Shown in pieces: positions 6,899 to 13,978 of a stretch of 15,196 bases of DNA (the stretch's first letter is position 1; every line of letters begins with the position of its first letter). The notes beneath the pieces were generated by a model. The model saw only the letters and a program-made list of their open reading frames with translations, made no database searches and was not told the DNA's origin. Made by a program: the position numbers and the translations under genes. The stretch covers positions 1-15,196 of the forward strand of contig JBQTJM010000033.1 in NCBI GenBank assembly GCA_052387115.1, written 5' to 3'. This DNA comes from JACCXJ01 sp052387115. GTDB taxonomy: Bacteria > Pseudomonadota > Gammaproteobacteria > JACCXJ01.

Positions 6899-7666
6899 AT
6901 GAAGGCGGTCATACTGGCGGGAGGAGTCGGATCCAGGCTGAACGAGGAGACCGCCGTTCGCCCGAAGCCCCTCGTCGAGGTGGGCGGACACCCGATTCTC
7001 TGGCACATCATGAAGATATTCTCCGCGCACGATGTGAACGATTTCGTGATCTGCCTTGGCTACAAGGGCTACATGATTAAGGAATACTTCGCCAATTACG
7101 CCCTGCATAATTCCGACGTCACCTTTGACCTAGCGCGCAACGAGGCGCACGTTCACCATCGATCCACTGAACCATGGTGCGTGACACTCATCGACACCGG
7201 TGCACAGACGATGACCGGAGGTCGCTTGAGAAGGGCGCGCAATTACCTGGGCGCGGAGGATTTCTGCTTTACCTATGGCGACGGCGTCGGCGACGTCAAC
7301 ATCGCTGATCTGATCCGATTCCATGATGCGCAAGGTACGCTTGCCACGGTTACGGCGACCCAACCGCCGGGGCGGTTCGGCGCGCTCGAGCTTGACGGCC
7401 ATCGTGTGCGAAGCTTCCACGAGAAGCCGCAGGGTGACGGCGGCTGGATCAACGGCGGCTTTTTCGTGTTGTCGCCTAAGGTCATCGATTACATAGCGGA
7501 CGATGCCTCGGTGTGGGAATGGGAGCCCATGAGACGGCTTGCGGCGGAAGGGCAGCTGTCCGCCTACCTCCACCGGGGATTCTGGCAGCCGATGGACACT
7601 CTTCGCGACAAGAACCACCTCGAGGAGCTGTGGGCGAGCGGCACGGCGCCGTGGAAGATATGGTGA
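6899..7666 (+). CDS. rfbF: Glucose-1-phosphate cytidylyltransferase
   Basis: The protein has 255 residues, the normal length for RfbF. It makes CDP-glucose from CTP and glucose 1-phosphate in the cytoplasm, the first step of CDP-deoxysugar synthesis. The N terminus M-K-A-V-I-L-A-G-G-V-G-S-R-L (1-14) is the nucleotide-binding loop. E-E-T-A-V-R-P-K-P (16-24), W-H-I-M-K, Y-G-D-G-V-G-D-V (127-133, Mg/sugar site) and the C-terminal F-W-Q-P-M-D-T-L-R-D-K are all diagnostic. ATG 6899 was chosen over an upstream in-frame ATG at 6815 because the conserved protein begins here and AAGGGG lies just before it. It is followed by rfbG with overlap ATGGTGA, so the two are translationally coupled. Confidence 0.95.
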   Translation: MKAVILAGGVGSRLNEETAVRPKPLVEVGGHPILWHIMKIFSAHDVNDFVICLGYKGYMIKEYFANYALHNSDVTFDLARNEAHVHHRSTEPWCVTLIDTGAQTMTGGRLRRARNYLGAEDFCFTYGDGVGDVNIADLIRFHDAQGTLATVTATQPPGRFGALELDGHRVRSFHEKPQGDGGWINGGFFVLSPKVIDYIADDASVWEWEPMRRLAAEGQLSAYLHRGFWQPMDTLRDKNHLEELWASGTAPWKIW

Positions 7667-8730
7667 CCGCCGAGCGCGACTTCTGGCGCGCCAAGCGCGT
7701 CCTGATCACGGGTCACACCGGCTTTCAGGGAAGCTGGCTGGCACTCTGTCTGCACTCGCTCGGTGCGGATGTCACGGGGTTTGCACTCGATCCGCCGACC
7801 CGTCCCAGCCTTTACGAGGTCGCACGGCTCGCCGAAGTACTGTCCTCAATGATGGGCGATGTCCGGGATCTCGCCGCGCTCACGGAGGCTTTCGAGCGCC
7901 ATCGTCCGGACGTCGTGATCCACCTTGCGGCGCAGCCGCTCGTCCGCCGGGCATATCGAGACCCCCTCGAAACCTACTCGACGAATGTGATGGGCACGGT
8001 CAACGTCCTCGAGGCTGCGCGCATCACGAGATACCCGCGGGTTCTCATCAACGTGACCAGCGATAAGTGCTACGAGAACCACGAATGGCTATGGGGTTAC
8101 CGCGAAGACGAAGCCATGGGCGGAAAGGACCCATACAGCAGCAGCAAGGCCTGCGCCGAGTTGATTTCCGCGGCGTATCGGCGTTCGTTTTTCGGAAATG
8201 CGGAAGGGAGCACGACTGCGCTTGCGAGCGTCCGCGCGGGAAACGTGATCGGGGGCGGAGACTGGGCCGAGGACCGTCTCGTTCCTGACTTGATGCGTTC
8301 ATTCTCGAAAGGCCACACGGCGCAGATCCGCAACCCGGCGGCCGTGCGTCCTTGGCAGCATGTACTGGACCCGCTGCGCGGCTACCTGATCCTGGCTCAA
8401 AGGATGTGGGAGGAGACGGAAACGTTCAGCGAGGCGTGGAACTTCGGTCCCAGCGACGATGGATCACGGCCCGTGGCGTGGATTGCGACCCAGCTTGCTT
8501 CCCTTTGGGGTGACGGCGCGCGCTGGTCTGCGAGCCAATGTGCAGGAGCTCCGCCCGAGGCAGGGTTTCTCAAGCTCGACTCCTCGAAGGCGAGGGCCCG
8601 GCTGCAGTGGATGCCCCAACTCGACATCACGGCGGCGTTGGAGGCGACGGTCGGATGGTACAAGGCTCTCATAGCGGGCCTGGATATGAGACGCTTCACG
8701 CAAGAGCAGATCGAGACCCGTATGGAATAG
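7660..8730 (+). CDS. rfbG: CDP-glucose 4,6-dehydratase
   Basis: The protein has 356 residues, standard for RfbG. It is an NAD-dependent short-chain dehydrogenase/reductase-fold enzyme turning CDP-glucose into CDP-4-keto-6-deoxyglucose. Visible are the dinucleotide loop G-H-T-G-F-Q-G (18-24), H-L-A-A-Q-P-L-V (88-95), T-S-D-K-C-Y-E-N (133-140; D and K next to the active-site Thr) and the catalytic Y-S-S-S-K (159-163). R-A-G-N-V-I-G-G-G-D-W-A is the family signature. ATG 7660 overlaps the end of rfbF by 7 bp; GTG 7663 is an alternative. The frame is open further upstream inside rfbF, but that part has no family similarity. No 3-dehydratase (rfbH) follows, so the product is not committed to 3,6-dideoxyhexoses within this window. 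Confidence 0.95.
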   Translation: MVTAERDFWRAKRVLITGHTGFQGSWLALCLHSLGADVTGFALDPPTRPSLYEVARLAEVLSSMMGDVRDLAALTEAFERHRPDVVIHLAAQPLVRRAYRDPLETYSTNVMGTVNVLEAARITRYPRVLINVTSDKCYENHEWLWGYREDEAMGGKDPYSSSKACAELISAAYRRSFFGNAEGSTTALASVRAGNVIGGGDWAEDRLVPDLMRSFSKGHTAQIRNPAAVRPWQHVLDPLRGYLILAQRMWEETETFSEAWNFGPSDDGSRPVAWIATQLASLWGDGARWSASQCAGAPPEAGFLKLDSSKARARLQWMPQLDITAALEATVGWYKALIAGLDMRRFTQEQIETRME

Positions 8731-8798
8731 AACGGTTGGCGAGACCCTTGCGGTATTGCATTGGGGGACGCGCTTTCAGCATTCCGTTTCGGTTCCCC

Positions 8799-8806
8799 GG
8801 GGAGGG
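8799..8806 (+). promoter_or_regulatory. Strong ribosome binding site before the operon sulfotransferase
   Basis: GGGGAGGG lies 4 nt before the GTG at 8811. It is the strongest Shine-Dalgarno match noticed in the window and fixes that non-ATG start. The 80-bp gap behind rfbG is the widest inside the operon after the one before rfbF, so expression here need not depend on coupling. Confidence 0.6.
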
Positions 8807-8810
8807 ATAG

Positions 8811-9746
8811 GTGAACGACTTCAAGCTGATCATGATCTCCGCCATGTACGAGAACGGCGGCAACACGACGCACCGAATGCTGGACGGTCATCCCAACCTG
8901 CACGTGTATCCGTTCGAGTCCCAGGTGGGAACGGGAGCGGGTTCGGACTATGTGAGCTCATTCGTTCCCGTCCGGTACCGCTGGCCCGAGTTCACGTTCG
9001 ACTCTTCGGCCGAGCAGGCTTACGAGATGTTCTGGGACGAGGAGCTCAAGACCCTCCTGAGGGTACCGGGAAGGAGCAAGTTCTCGAGCTGCGGGCTCGC
9101 CATGCGCGAAGCGGCGAGAAAGCGGCGCTTCTGCGAAATTCTTCAGACTTTGCCCCGTGCACGGGCGTCCTTCGTCGAGGCCTACTTCCGCTCGACATTC
9201 GACGCGTGGGAGAACTACAACCGTACAGGAAGGGAAACTCATTACGTCGGCTACAACCCGGTCCAGGTTCTCGACACGGAGAAGATCCGGTTCGACTTCC
9301 CCAGCGGGCACGTGATACACATCGTTCGTAATCCGTTCTCGGGTTTCGCAGATACCAGCAAGCGGCCGTTTCCGCTCGGCCTCGAGCGCTATGTCTGGAC
9401 CTGGAACCTCTGCCAGCACTATGCGCTAACGTACCAGCGGAAGTATCCCGACCACTTTCACGTGGTGAGGTTCGAGGATCTCGTCACCAACCCTGAGCAA
9501 GAGATGCAGCGGCTCCTGCAGGCGATGGGTCTTCCCATGTCCGAGGAGTGCCTTTACCCGTCGTTCAACAAAGTGCGTCTCGACCAAGTTTACCCATGGG
9601 GAACGATCCGCACTCCCACGGCGGAGGCGAACGTTGCCACCGCGAACGAGCTCAGTGCAGAGCAGAAGCGGCGTGTGCGTGCCGAGGCCGCAGTAATGAT
9701 GGATCTGCTCGGTTACCGGGCGTTCTACGACCAGCACCTGAGCTGA
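8811..9746 (+). CDS. Sulfotransferase family protein (Sulfotransfer_3-like)
   Basis: A 311-residue protein starting with GTG after a very strong ribosome site. The N-terminal strand and loop I-S-A-M-Y-E-N-G-G-N-T-T (9-20) are the 5'-phosphosulfate motif. H-I-V-R-N-P-F-S-G-F-A-D-T-S-K (170-184) is the 3'-phosphate site. R-F-E-D-L-V-T-N-P further on is the common sulfotransferase segment before the C-terminal helices. It is predicted to use PAPS to sulfate a sugar. Lying inside the CDP-sugar operon, between rfbG and the kinase, it probably acts on the same glycan. The PAPS loop differs from the usual P-K-x-G-T/S-S form, so the fold is clear but activity is less certain. It differs in sequence from the other three sulfotransferases in the window. 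Confidence 0.78.
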   Translation: MNDFKLIMISAMYENGGNTTHRMLDGHPNLHVYPFESQVGTGAGSDYVSSFVPVRYRWPEFTFDSSAEQAYEMFWDEELKTLLRVPGRSKFSSCGLAMREAARKRRFCEILQTLPRARASFVEAYFRSTFDAWENYNRTGRETHYVGYNPVQVLDTEKIRFDFPSGHVIHIVRNPFSGFADTSKRPFPLGLERYVWTWNLCQHYALTYQRKYPDHFHVVRFEDLVTNPEQEMQRLLQAMGLPMSEECLYPSFNKVRLDQVYPWGTIRTPTAEANVATANELSAEQKRRVRAEAAVMMDLLGYRAFYDQHLS

Positions 9747-9754
9747 GAAAGTCG

Positions 9755-10876
9755 ATGCTGCCGCTATCGGTCGCTTCCGGTCGGCATCCCTGGGCCGAGG
9801 CATTCAACGCCGCCCGCCGCCGGCTTTTCCTGGCGAAGGCCGACGTCGCAATTCCCGACAGCGCACTGCGCGCGGCGATCACCCGTTCCGACGATGAGCT
9901 CGGCTTTACCGACAACGTTCTTCGCGAGGCCTGCCGCAGCGCACTCGGCACCCTGCCGGAGCGGATCGTGCGGAGTCCGATCCAGGGTACGTTCCATCGC
10001 GTATTCATCGTGCATGCCCCTGACGGCGCTCTCTTCGCGCTCAGGGTAGCGGTGTTTCCCGGATGCGAGCGCGGTTTATCCTTGCTGGCAGAAAAGAGCA
10101 TCACGCACGAAGCCATACGCCACGGCATTCCGGCTCCAAATGTGATTGCAGTGGACGTAAGTCGCGCGGTCTTCCCCTTTGAATTCCAGCTGGTCGAAGC
10201 GCTCAAGGGCAGAACCATGCGGGACTTTGATGCCGACGAGAAGCGAAGCCGTGCCCTGCTTGAAGGACTGGCGGAAAGCCTGAGACGGGTTCACCAGATC
10301 AATTGCGGCGGCTACGGACTGATCGGCATCTCATCCAGCGGCGCGACGGTTGGGGAACCGGGGGAAGGGCCGCTGGCCGGGGTCCACGCCCGTTGGCGGG
10401 ACTACATAACGACGAAACTCGTCCCCCATATTCGATGTTGCCAGAAACTCGGCGCTATCAGCGGGCACGAGGTCGACGCGATCCAACACCGGTTCGATGA
10501 CTTCGTGGAACCCAGGGAGGCCGTACGATCTCGCCTGCTGCACGGCGACCCCGGCGGGCACAACGTTGTGTCGCGCGACGGCGCGAGCATCGATGGTCTA
10601 CTCGATTGGGAAGACGCGCTCGCCGGCGACCCGCTGTACGACATTGCAATGTTGGCCACTTTCCATCCGGAGCGCCGTCACGACGCGATTTGGCGTGGCT
10701 ACGGCTTTGGCGAGGCACTGCCAGAGCAGGTCTATCGCCGGTTCTGGACATACTTTCTTCGCATTGCGCTCGCGAAGGCAGTGCACCGCCACCGGTTCGG
10801 CTATCCCGATCTGCCCGGCAGAATACCTGCCGCAAGCCGCATTCGGCTCGCGCTCCTAAGGCTCGACGGGCGATGA
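9755..10876 (+). CDS. APH-fold (aminoglycoside phosphotransferase family) small-molecule kinase
   Basis: The protein has 373 residues from ATG 9755, 8 bp after the sulfotransferase stop and preceded by GAGAAAG. The kinase core is of the APH/choline-kinase type: G-T-F-H-R-V-F (78-84) as the ATP loop region, catalytic L-L-H-G-D-P-G-G-H-N (261-270) and I-D-G-L-L-D-W-E (279-286) as the metal-binding aspartate. A roughly 70-residue N-terminal extension precedes the core. In sugar operons such proteins are more likely to phosphorylate a sugar, polyol or choline-like group than an antibiotic (inference). The frame is open upstream to 9548, but that is inside the sulfotransferase. The substrate cannot be told from the sequence. 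Confidence 0.8.
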   Translation: MLPLSVASGRHPWAEAFNAARRRLFLAKADVAIPDSALRAAITRSDDELGFTDNVLREACRSALGTLPERIVRSPIQGTFHRVFIVHAPDGALFALRVAVFPGCERGLSLLAEKSITHEAIRHGIPAPNVIAVDVSRAVFPFEFQLVEALKGRTMRDFDADEKRSRALLEGLAESLRRVHQINCGGYGLIGISSSGATVGEPGEGPLAGVHARWRDYITTKLVPHIRCCQKLGAISGHEVDAIQHRFDDFVEPREAVRSRLLHGDPGGHNVVSRDGASIDGLLDWEDALAGDPLYDIAMLATFHPERRHDAIWRGYGFGEALPEQVYRRFWTYFLRIALAKAVHRHRFGYPDLPGRIPAASRIRLALLRLDGR

Positions 10877-10898
10877 AGAGATCGCGGGGTGACGGATT

Positions 10899-11834
10899 TT
10901 GAGAGTTCTGGTCACAGGCGCTGGCGGGTTTGTCGGTGCGAGCTTCCTCACGGCACTGCTGCGCTGCGGTCACCACCAGGTCGCCATTCTGCTGCGACCC
11001 GAGACCCGACTTTGGAGAATTGAAGCCCTGCTCCCGAAAATCGAGGTGCTAGTGGCAGATCTGGGAGCGCGCCGGGAGTTGGCGGCGAGTCTCTCCCAAT
11101 TCCAGCCTGACGCCATCGTGCATCTCGCCTGGGAGGGGGTCGTGGGCCGCGATCGGAATTGCATCGCGCAGTGGCGCAATCTGCCGGCTGCCATCCTGCT
11201 GCTCGAGTCCGGCGCTGCAGCAGGCGCCAAGCATTTCATTGCGATGGGTTCCCAGGCGGAGTACGGGCCGTCCCCGGACCGGATCACAGAAGATGACCCG
11301 CCCCGTCCTACCACCCTCTACGGGGCTGCGAAGCTCGCGACGTGCATCCTTGCTGAAGCAATGAGCCAGGAACTGGGTGTCAGGTTCGCGTGGCTGCGGC
11401 TGTTTTCCTCATACGGCCCACGCGACAACCCCGAGTGGCTAGTCTCGCATCTGATCGTGCAGCTGCTTCAAAGAGCAAGGCCGTCCGTTACGAAGGCCGA
11501 GCAGCTGTGGGACTACCTCTACGTGGACGACGTGGCGGATGCGCTGCTGAAGGTTCTCGACACACCGCAGGCGACCGGCGTGTTCAACGTGGGCTCGGGG
11601 AACGCTCTCCCCTTGCGCAGGATCATCGAGACCGTTCGCGACCTGGTCGATCCATCACTGGAGGTGGGTTTCGGCGAAGTACCATATCGGCCTGACCAAG
11701 TCATGCATCTGGAGGCGGCGATCGGCCGGCTGACGGCGGCCACCGGGTGGCGACCCGTGACCTCCCTCGAGCAAGGACTTGCAACGACATTGGACTGGTA
11801 TCGCAAGCATGGCGCTGTCGCTCGATTCGCGTGA
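10899..11834 (+). CDS. NAD-dependent epimerase/dehydratase (nucleotide-sugar modifying)
   Basis: The protein has 311 residues starting with TTG at 10899, preceded by GGGGTGA. The only nearby ATG (10873) is out of frame and stops within nine codons. It is an extended short-chain dehydrogenase/reductase. It shows the Rossmann loop G-A-G-G-F-V-G (7-13), an active-site Ser in G-S-Q-A-E-Y-G (117-123) and Y-G-A-A-K (141-145) as the Tyr/Lys pair. V-G-S-G-N and a C-terminal D-W-Y-R-K-H are typical of sugar epimerases. Given rfbF and rfbG upstream, it most likely epimerises or reduces a CDP-keto-sugar, comparable in position to RfbJ- or tyvelose-epimerase-type enzymes. The precise reaction is not determinable. 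Its 3' end overlaps the transketolase gene by 26 bp. Confidence 0.82.
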   Translation: MRVLVTGAGGFVGASFLTALLRCGHHQVAILLRPETRLWRIEALLPKIEVLVADLGARRELAASLSQFQPDAIVHLAWEGVVGRDRNCIAQWRNLPAAILLLESGAAAGAKHFIAMGSQAEYGPSPDRITEDDPPRPTTLYGAAKLATCILAEAMSQELGVRFAWLRLFSSYGPRDNPEWLVSHLIVQLLQRARPSVTKAEQLWDYLYVDDVADALLKVLDTPQATGVFNVGSGNALPLRRIIETVRDLVDPSLEVGFGEVPYRPDQVMHLEAAIGRLTAATGWRPVTSLEQGLATTLDWYRKHGAVARFA

Positions 11835-12627
11835 GCTCGCCAGACGCGTTCGGGCCCACGCCCTTCGCATGGTGCATCGAGCGAACGCCTCCCACATTGG
11901 GACCTGCCTGTCGATGGCAGACATTCTCGCCGTGCTCTACGCACGCGTGCTGAAGGTGGACCCCGCGAAGCCTCTCTGGCACGGACGGGACCGATTCGTT
12001 CTCAGCAAGGGTCATGGCGCAGCTGCGCTTTATGCCGTGCTTGCGGAATCCGGGTTCTTTGCCGTCAAAGAGCTCGAGAACTTTTGCCAAGATGGCACAC
12101 ACTTCGCCGGCCACGTGTCGCATCACGTACCGGGAGTCGACTTCTCTACCGGATCGCTCGGCCATGGCCTCGCGATCGGTTGCGGCATCGCGCTCGGGGG
12201 AAAGCGCGAGATACCCGCCAGTCGTGCCTTCGTCATTCTCAGCGACGGCGAATGCGACGAAGGCTCGATCTGGGAAGCGGCTCTGTTCGCGCCACAGCAC
12301 GCGCTGGACAACCTAGTTGCGATCGTCGACTACAACAAGATCCAGAGTTTCGGACGCATCGCGGAAGTGCTGGATCTCGAACCATTCGCCGACAAGTGGC
12401 GCGCATTCCGGTGGTCAGTCCGCGAAGTCGACGGCCACGATCACGAGGCGATCGGCGCGGCCCTATCGTCATTGCCGTTCGAGCGCAACCGCCCCTCGCT
12501 GCTGCTCGCTCATACCGTGAAGGGAAAGGGCGTGAGTTTCATGGAGGACCAGCTCGCCTGGCACTACAAATCGCCCGACGCAGACCAACTCATTGCTGCG
12601 CTGCGCGAGATCGGGGTCGAGTCTTGA
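11809..12627 (+). CDS. Transketolase, N-terminal (thiamine diphosphate-binding) subunit
   Basis: A 272-residue protein equal to the first third of a normal transketolase, as in the split two-subunit enzymes. S-K-G-H-G (66-70), G-S-L-G-H-G-L (115-121), S-D-G-E-C-D-E-G-S-I-W-E-A (145-157) and D-Y-N-K (174-177) form the thiamine-diphosphate and Mg site. ATG 11809 starts inside the epimerase gene and the next subunit starts on its stop, so all three are coupled. Alone it cannot work; it needs the C-terminal subunit. A housekeeping role is unlikely in this context. Transfer of a two-carbon ketol unit to or from a CDP-keto-sugar is the attractive role (inference). Split transketolases are known beside sugar-nucleotide genes, but their substrates are rarely defined. 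Confidence 0.9.
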   Translation: MALSLDSRELARRVRAHALRMVHRANASHIGTCLSMADILAVLYARVLKVDPAKPLWHGRDRFVLSKGHGAAALYAVLAESGFFAVKELENFCQDGTHFAGHVSHHVPGVDFSTGSLGHGLAIGCGIALGGKREIPASRAFVILSDGECDEGSIWEAALFAPQHALDNLVAIVDYNKIQSFGRIAEVLDLEPFADKWRAFRWSVREVDGHDHEAIGAALSSLPFERNRPSLLLAHTVKGKGVSFMEDQLAWHYKSPDADQLIAALREIGVES

Positions 12628-13559
12628 GAACGGCTTTCATGGGTAGGCTTTGCGAGCTTGCCCGAGAGGACTCGCGCATCTGGCTGTTGAACGGTGATCT
12701 CGGCTACTCAGTGCTCGAGGCCTTCGCCGCCGCGGCGCCAGAGCGCTATGTGAATGTCGGGGTTGCGGAGCAGAACCTCGCGGGGATTGCTGCCGGCCTC
12801 GCTCACGGCGGCAAGATCGTATTCATCTACTCGATCGCGAACTTCCCGACGTTCCGATGCCTTGAGCAGATCCGCAACGATATCTGCTATCACGGTCTGG
12901 CCGTCCGGATCGTCTCTGTCGGGGGCGGGTTTTCCTATGGCCCGCTGGGATACACGCACCACGGGCTCGAGGACATTGCGGTAATGCGGTCCCTTCCGGG
13001 TATGACTGTGATCGCGCCCGGCGACCCGGTGGAGGCGGCATTGGCGACGCAAGCCGTCATTGATCTCCCCGGCCCCGCCTATCTCCGGTTGGGCAAGGCC
13101 GGCGAGCCGAATGTTCACGATCCGGCTCCGTCGTCTTTCACGCTCGGAAAAGCACTGATGCTGCGTGACGGTCGCGACTTCACCGTCGTCGCCACCGGGG
13201 CCATGCTCGCGCCGGCCTTGGCAGCCCGTGACCGCCTGCTCGTCGAACGAGGCCTTTCGGGACGCGTCCTCAGTATGCACACCGTGAAACCGCTCGACGA
13301 GCAGGCTGTCCGAGATGCTGCGCGCGAGACGCGCAGCATCGTCTCCGTTGAGGAGCACAGCGTTACGAATGGTCTGGGCAGCGCAGTGGCCGATGTGATT
13401 GCGACGATGCCATCGCGCGTCGCGGTGCTCCGCAAGTTCGGCGTGCCCGACCGCGTTCACACCCACATCGGCTCGCAGAACTACATGCGCAAACTCGCCG
13501 GCGATATTGTGGAGACAGTGCTCCAAGCGCTGAGCTCGGTTCCGGCGGGCGGCGCCTGA
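12624..13559 (+). CDS. Transketolase, C-terminal (pyrimidine-binding and C-terminal domain) subunit
   Basis: The protein has 311 residues. I chose TTG 12624, which overlaps the previous stop (TTGA), because M-R-T-A-F-M-G-R-L-C-E-L-A matches the usual start of these subunits; ATG 12639 is the alternative. G-D-L-G-Y (24-28), Y-V-N-V-G-V-A-E-Q-N (42-51; Glu 49 activates thiamine diphosphate), G-G-G-F-S-Y-G and T-H-H-G-L-E-D-I-A (111-119) are the conserved parts. A transketolase C-terminal domain with V-K-P-L-D follows. It completes the active site with the preceding gene product, and the two cover one full transketolase. The open frame extends far upstream inside the N-terminal subunit gene but there encodes arginine-rich shadow sequence. 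Confidence 0.9.
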   Translation: MRTAFMGRLCELAREDSRIWLLNGDLGYSVLEAFAAAAPERYVNVGVAEQNLAGIAAGLAHGGKIVFIYSIANFPTFRCLEQIRNDICYHGLAVRIVSVGGGFSYGPLGYTHHGLEDIAVMRSLPGMTVIAPGDPVEAALATQAVIDLPGPAYLRLGKAGEPNVHDPAPSSFTLGKALMLRDGRDFTVVATGAMLAPALAARDRLLVERGLSGRVLSMHTVKPLDEQAVRDAARETRSIVSVEEHSVTNGLGSAVADVIATMPSRVAVLRKFGVPDRVHTHIGSQNYMRKLAGDIVETVLQALSSVPAGGA

Positions 13560-13566
13560 TGGTCGC

Positions 13567-13974
13567 ATGCAAGGGTTTCCGACAGCTTTTGCTCCTTTGC
13601 TCCGCTTCCTGTTGGTCGGGGTTCTCAACACGGCGTTCGGCTATTTGCTGTTTGCTTTGCTTCTCGCACTGGGCCTGAAGGTTCCGCTTGCGCTGCTCCT
13701 TGCGACTGTCGGGGGCGTTCTTTTCAATTTCCAGACGATTGGTCGTCTGGTCTTTCGCTCTGACGCGCCTTTGCGGCGGCTCGCACGATTCGTCACCGTC
13801 TACGCAGCGACATACGGTCTCAACCTCGCGCTGCTCGACACCCTTGAACGCACGCTTTCACTTCCGACGCTCTGGGCCCAACTCCTCTGCATTCCCGCGG
13901 TCGTCACATTCTCCTTCCTGCTCCTACGAGCCTTCGTGTTCACCCAATCCGACATCGCCAGGGACGTACCTTGA
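13567..13974 (+). CDS. GtrA family membrane protein (putative polyprenyl-phosphate-sugar flippase)
   Basis: The protein has 135 residues with four hydrophobic segments (roughly 11-30, 36-58, 75-95 and 102-124). This is the size and layout of the GtrA family. The N terminus L-L-R-F-L-L-V-G-V-L-N-T-A-F-G-Y is the typical family start (RF-VG--NT---Y), and N-F-Q-T-I-G-R-L-V-F-R follows helix two. R-A-F-V-F close to the C terminus also fits. GtrA proteins are thought to move undecaprenyl-phosphate-linked sugars across the inner membrane. The gene lies 7 bp after the transketolase and 4 bp before a GtrB-like glycosyltransferase, the arrangement seen in Gtr O-antigen modification systems. Confidence 0.85.
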   Translation: MQGFPTAFAPLLRFLLVGVLNTAFGYLLFALLLALGLKVPLALLLATVGGVLFNFQTIGRLVFRSDAPLRRLARFVTVYAATYGLNLALLDTLERTLSLPTLWAQLLCIPAVVTFSFLLLRAFVFTQSDIARDVP

Positions 13975-13978
13975 AAAT

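Noticed and set aside
9755..10876. The APH-fold gene as an antibiotic resistance gene
   Set aside because: Only the general family motifs are seen, and the operon context is sugar metabolism; there is no basis for a resistance call.
12084..12623. Long upstream extension of the C-terminal transketolase frame
   Set aside because: It is an arginine-rich shadow of the N-terminal subunit; the conserved protein begins at 12624.
11809..12627. GSLGHGL in the transketolase N subunit as a damaged GQG motif
   Set aside because: His at this place is, as far as I recall, common in split transketolase N subunits, so it is not evidence of inactivation.
12708..13631. 307-codon minus-strand frame
   Set aside because: It lies fully antisense to the well-supported transketolase C-terminal subunit, and the translation shows no recognisable family motif.
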